From contig NZ_JBGFSM010000001.1 in the NCBI RefSeq assembly GCF_041679265.1, positions 320,708 through 384,707 of the forward strand: a DNA stretch of 64,000 nucleotides, given 5' to 3'. The notes under the pieces are model-generated. The model saw nothing but the letters and a program-made list of their open reading frames with translations. It did no database searches and was not told where the DNA came from. Below, piece by piece: positions 63,924 through 64,000 of this stretch; position 1 is the stretch's first letter; every line of letters begins with the position of its first letter. This DNA is from Autumnicola sp041679265 (GTDB lineage Bacteria > Bacteroidota > Bacteroidia > Flavobacteriales > Flavobacteriaceae). Position numbers and translations under genes: made by a program.

Positions 63924-64000
<77 letters not shown>

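Overview
The window looks like a chromosomal segment of a marine-type member of the Flavobacteriaceae (Bacteroidota). The supporting signs are a SusC/SusD pair, Bacteroidota-type promoters (TAnnTTTG at -7, TTG near -33), a DnaE with a fused N-terminal proofreading exonuclease, a long acidic tail on ribosomal protein S16, DUF4266/DUF3570 and haem-binding envelope proteins, an IntDOT-like integrase, AT-rich intergenic DNA and weak Shine-Dalgarno sequences. The species cannot be named from this sequence alone.

Layout. 1-830: the trailer end of a CRISPR array (12 repeat units, 11 spacers; leader and any cas genes lie off the left edge). It abuts the stop codon of an IntDOT-like tyrosine recombinase, and tRNA-Asp follows, so this is probably one end of an island integrated at tRNA-Asp. 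2.5-12.3 kb: mostly housekeeping genes (DUF58 protein, thioredoxin, DNA polymerase III alpha, a DUF2383 four-helix protein, rpsP-rimM, a short-chain dehydrogenase). 12.4-24.7 kb: mixed metabolic and envelope genes (carboxylesterase, GH2, aldo/keto reductase, PAS-LuxR regulator, PEGA protein, two beta-barrel proteins, a lipoprotein with duplicated P19/Tp34-like metal-binding domains, a membrane-anchored EEP hydrolase, an EF-hand lipoprotein).

24.8-43.7 kb is a large polysaccharide utilisation locus on the minus strand. In order of transcription it holds a membrane-spanning beta-propeller/Y_Y_Y/LuxR regulator, SusC, SusD, a terminator, a GH144-like glucanase, an esterase, GH3, GH43 with F5/8C and FN3, GH172 (DUF2961) and two sulfatases. 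The GH144-esterase-GH3 part suggests beta-1,2-glucan. The GH43-GH172-sulfatase part suggests a second, sulfated glycan. Repeated TGATGTAGTA motifs lie upstream of susC, and REP-like palindromes punctuate the locus.

43.8-54.2 kb: cupin, a small unknown protein, a candidate structured ncRNA, a CPBP protease, a single-domain response regulator, then a plus-strand run of GT39 transferase, OmpR-type two-component system and an envelope redox cluster (thioredoxin-like, ApbE, DUF4266 Cys-tail lipoprotein, DUF3570, CxxCH haem-binding protein). 54.6-62.8 kb: an ABC-transporter-dependent surface polysaccharide operon (Wzm/Wzt, four GT2 proteins including a GT2-methyltransferase fusion, and a polysaccharide deacetylase). 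63.7-64.0 kb: the 3' end of an rRNA operon (partial 5S rRNA, minus strand) followed by a degenerate second 5S copy carrying palindromic insertions.

The best candidates for something little described are the DUF4266-centred redox cluster, the duplicated P19/Tp34-like lipoprotein with its barrel partner, the 44.96-45.14 kb ncRNA, the decaying CRISPR array joined to an IntDOT-like integrase, and the palindrome-invaded 5S pseudogene.
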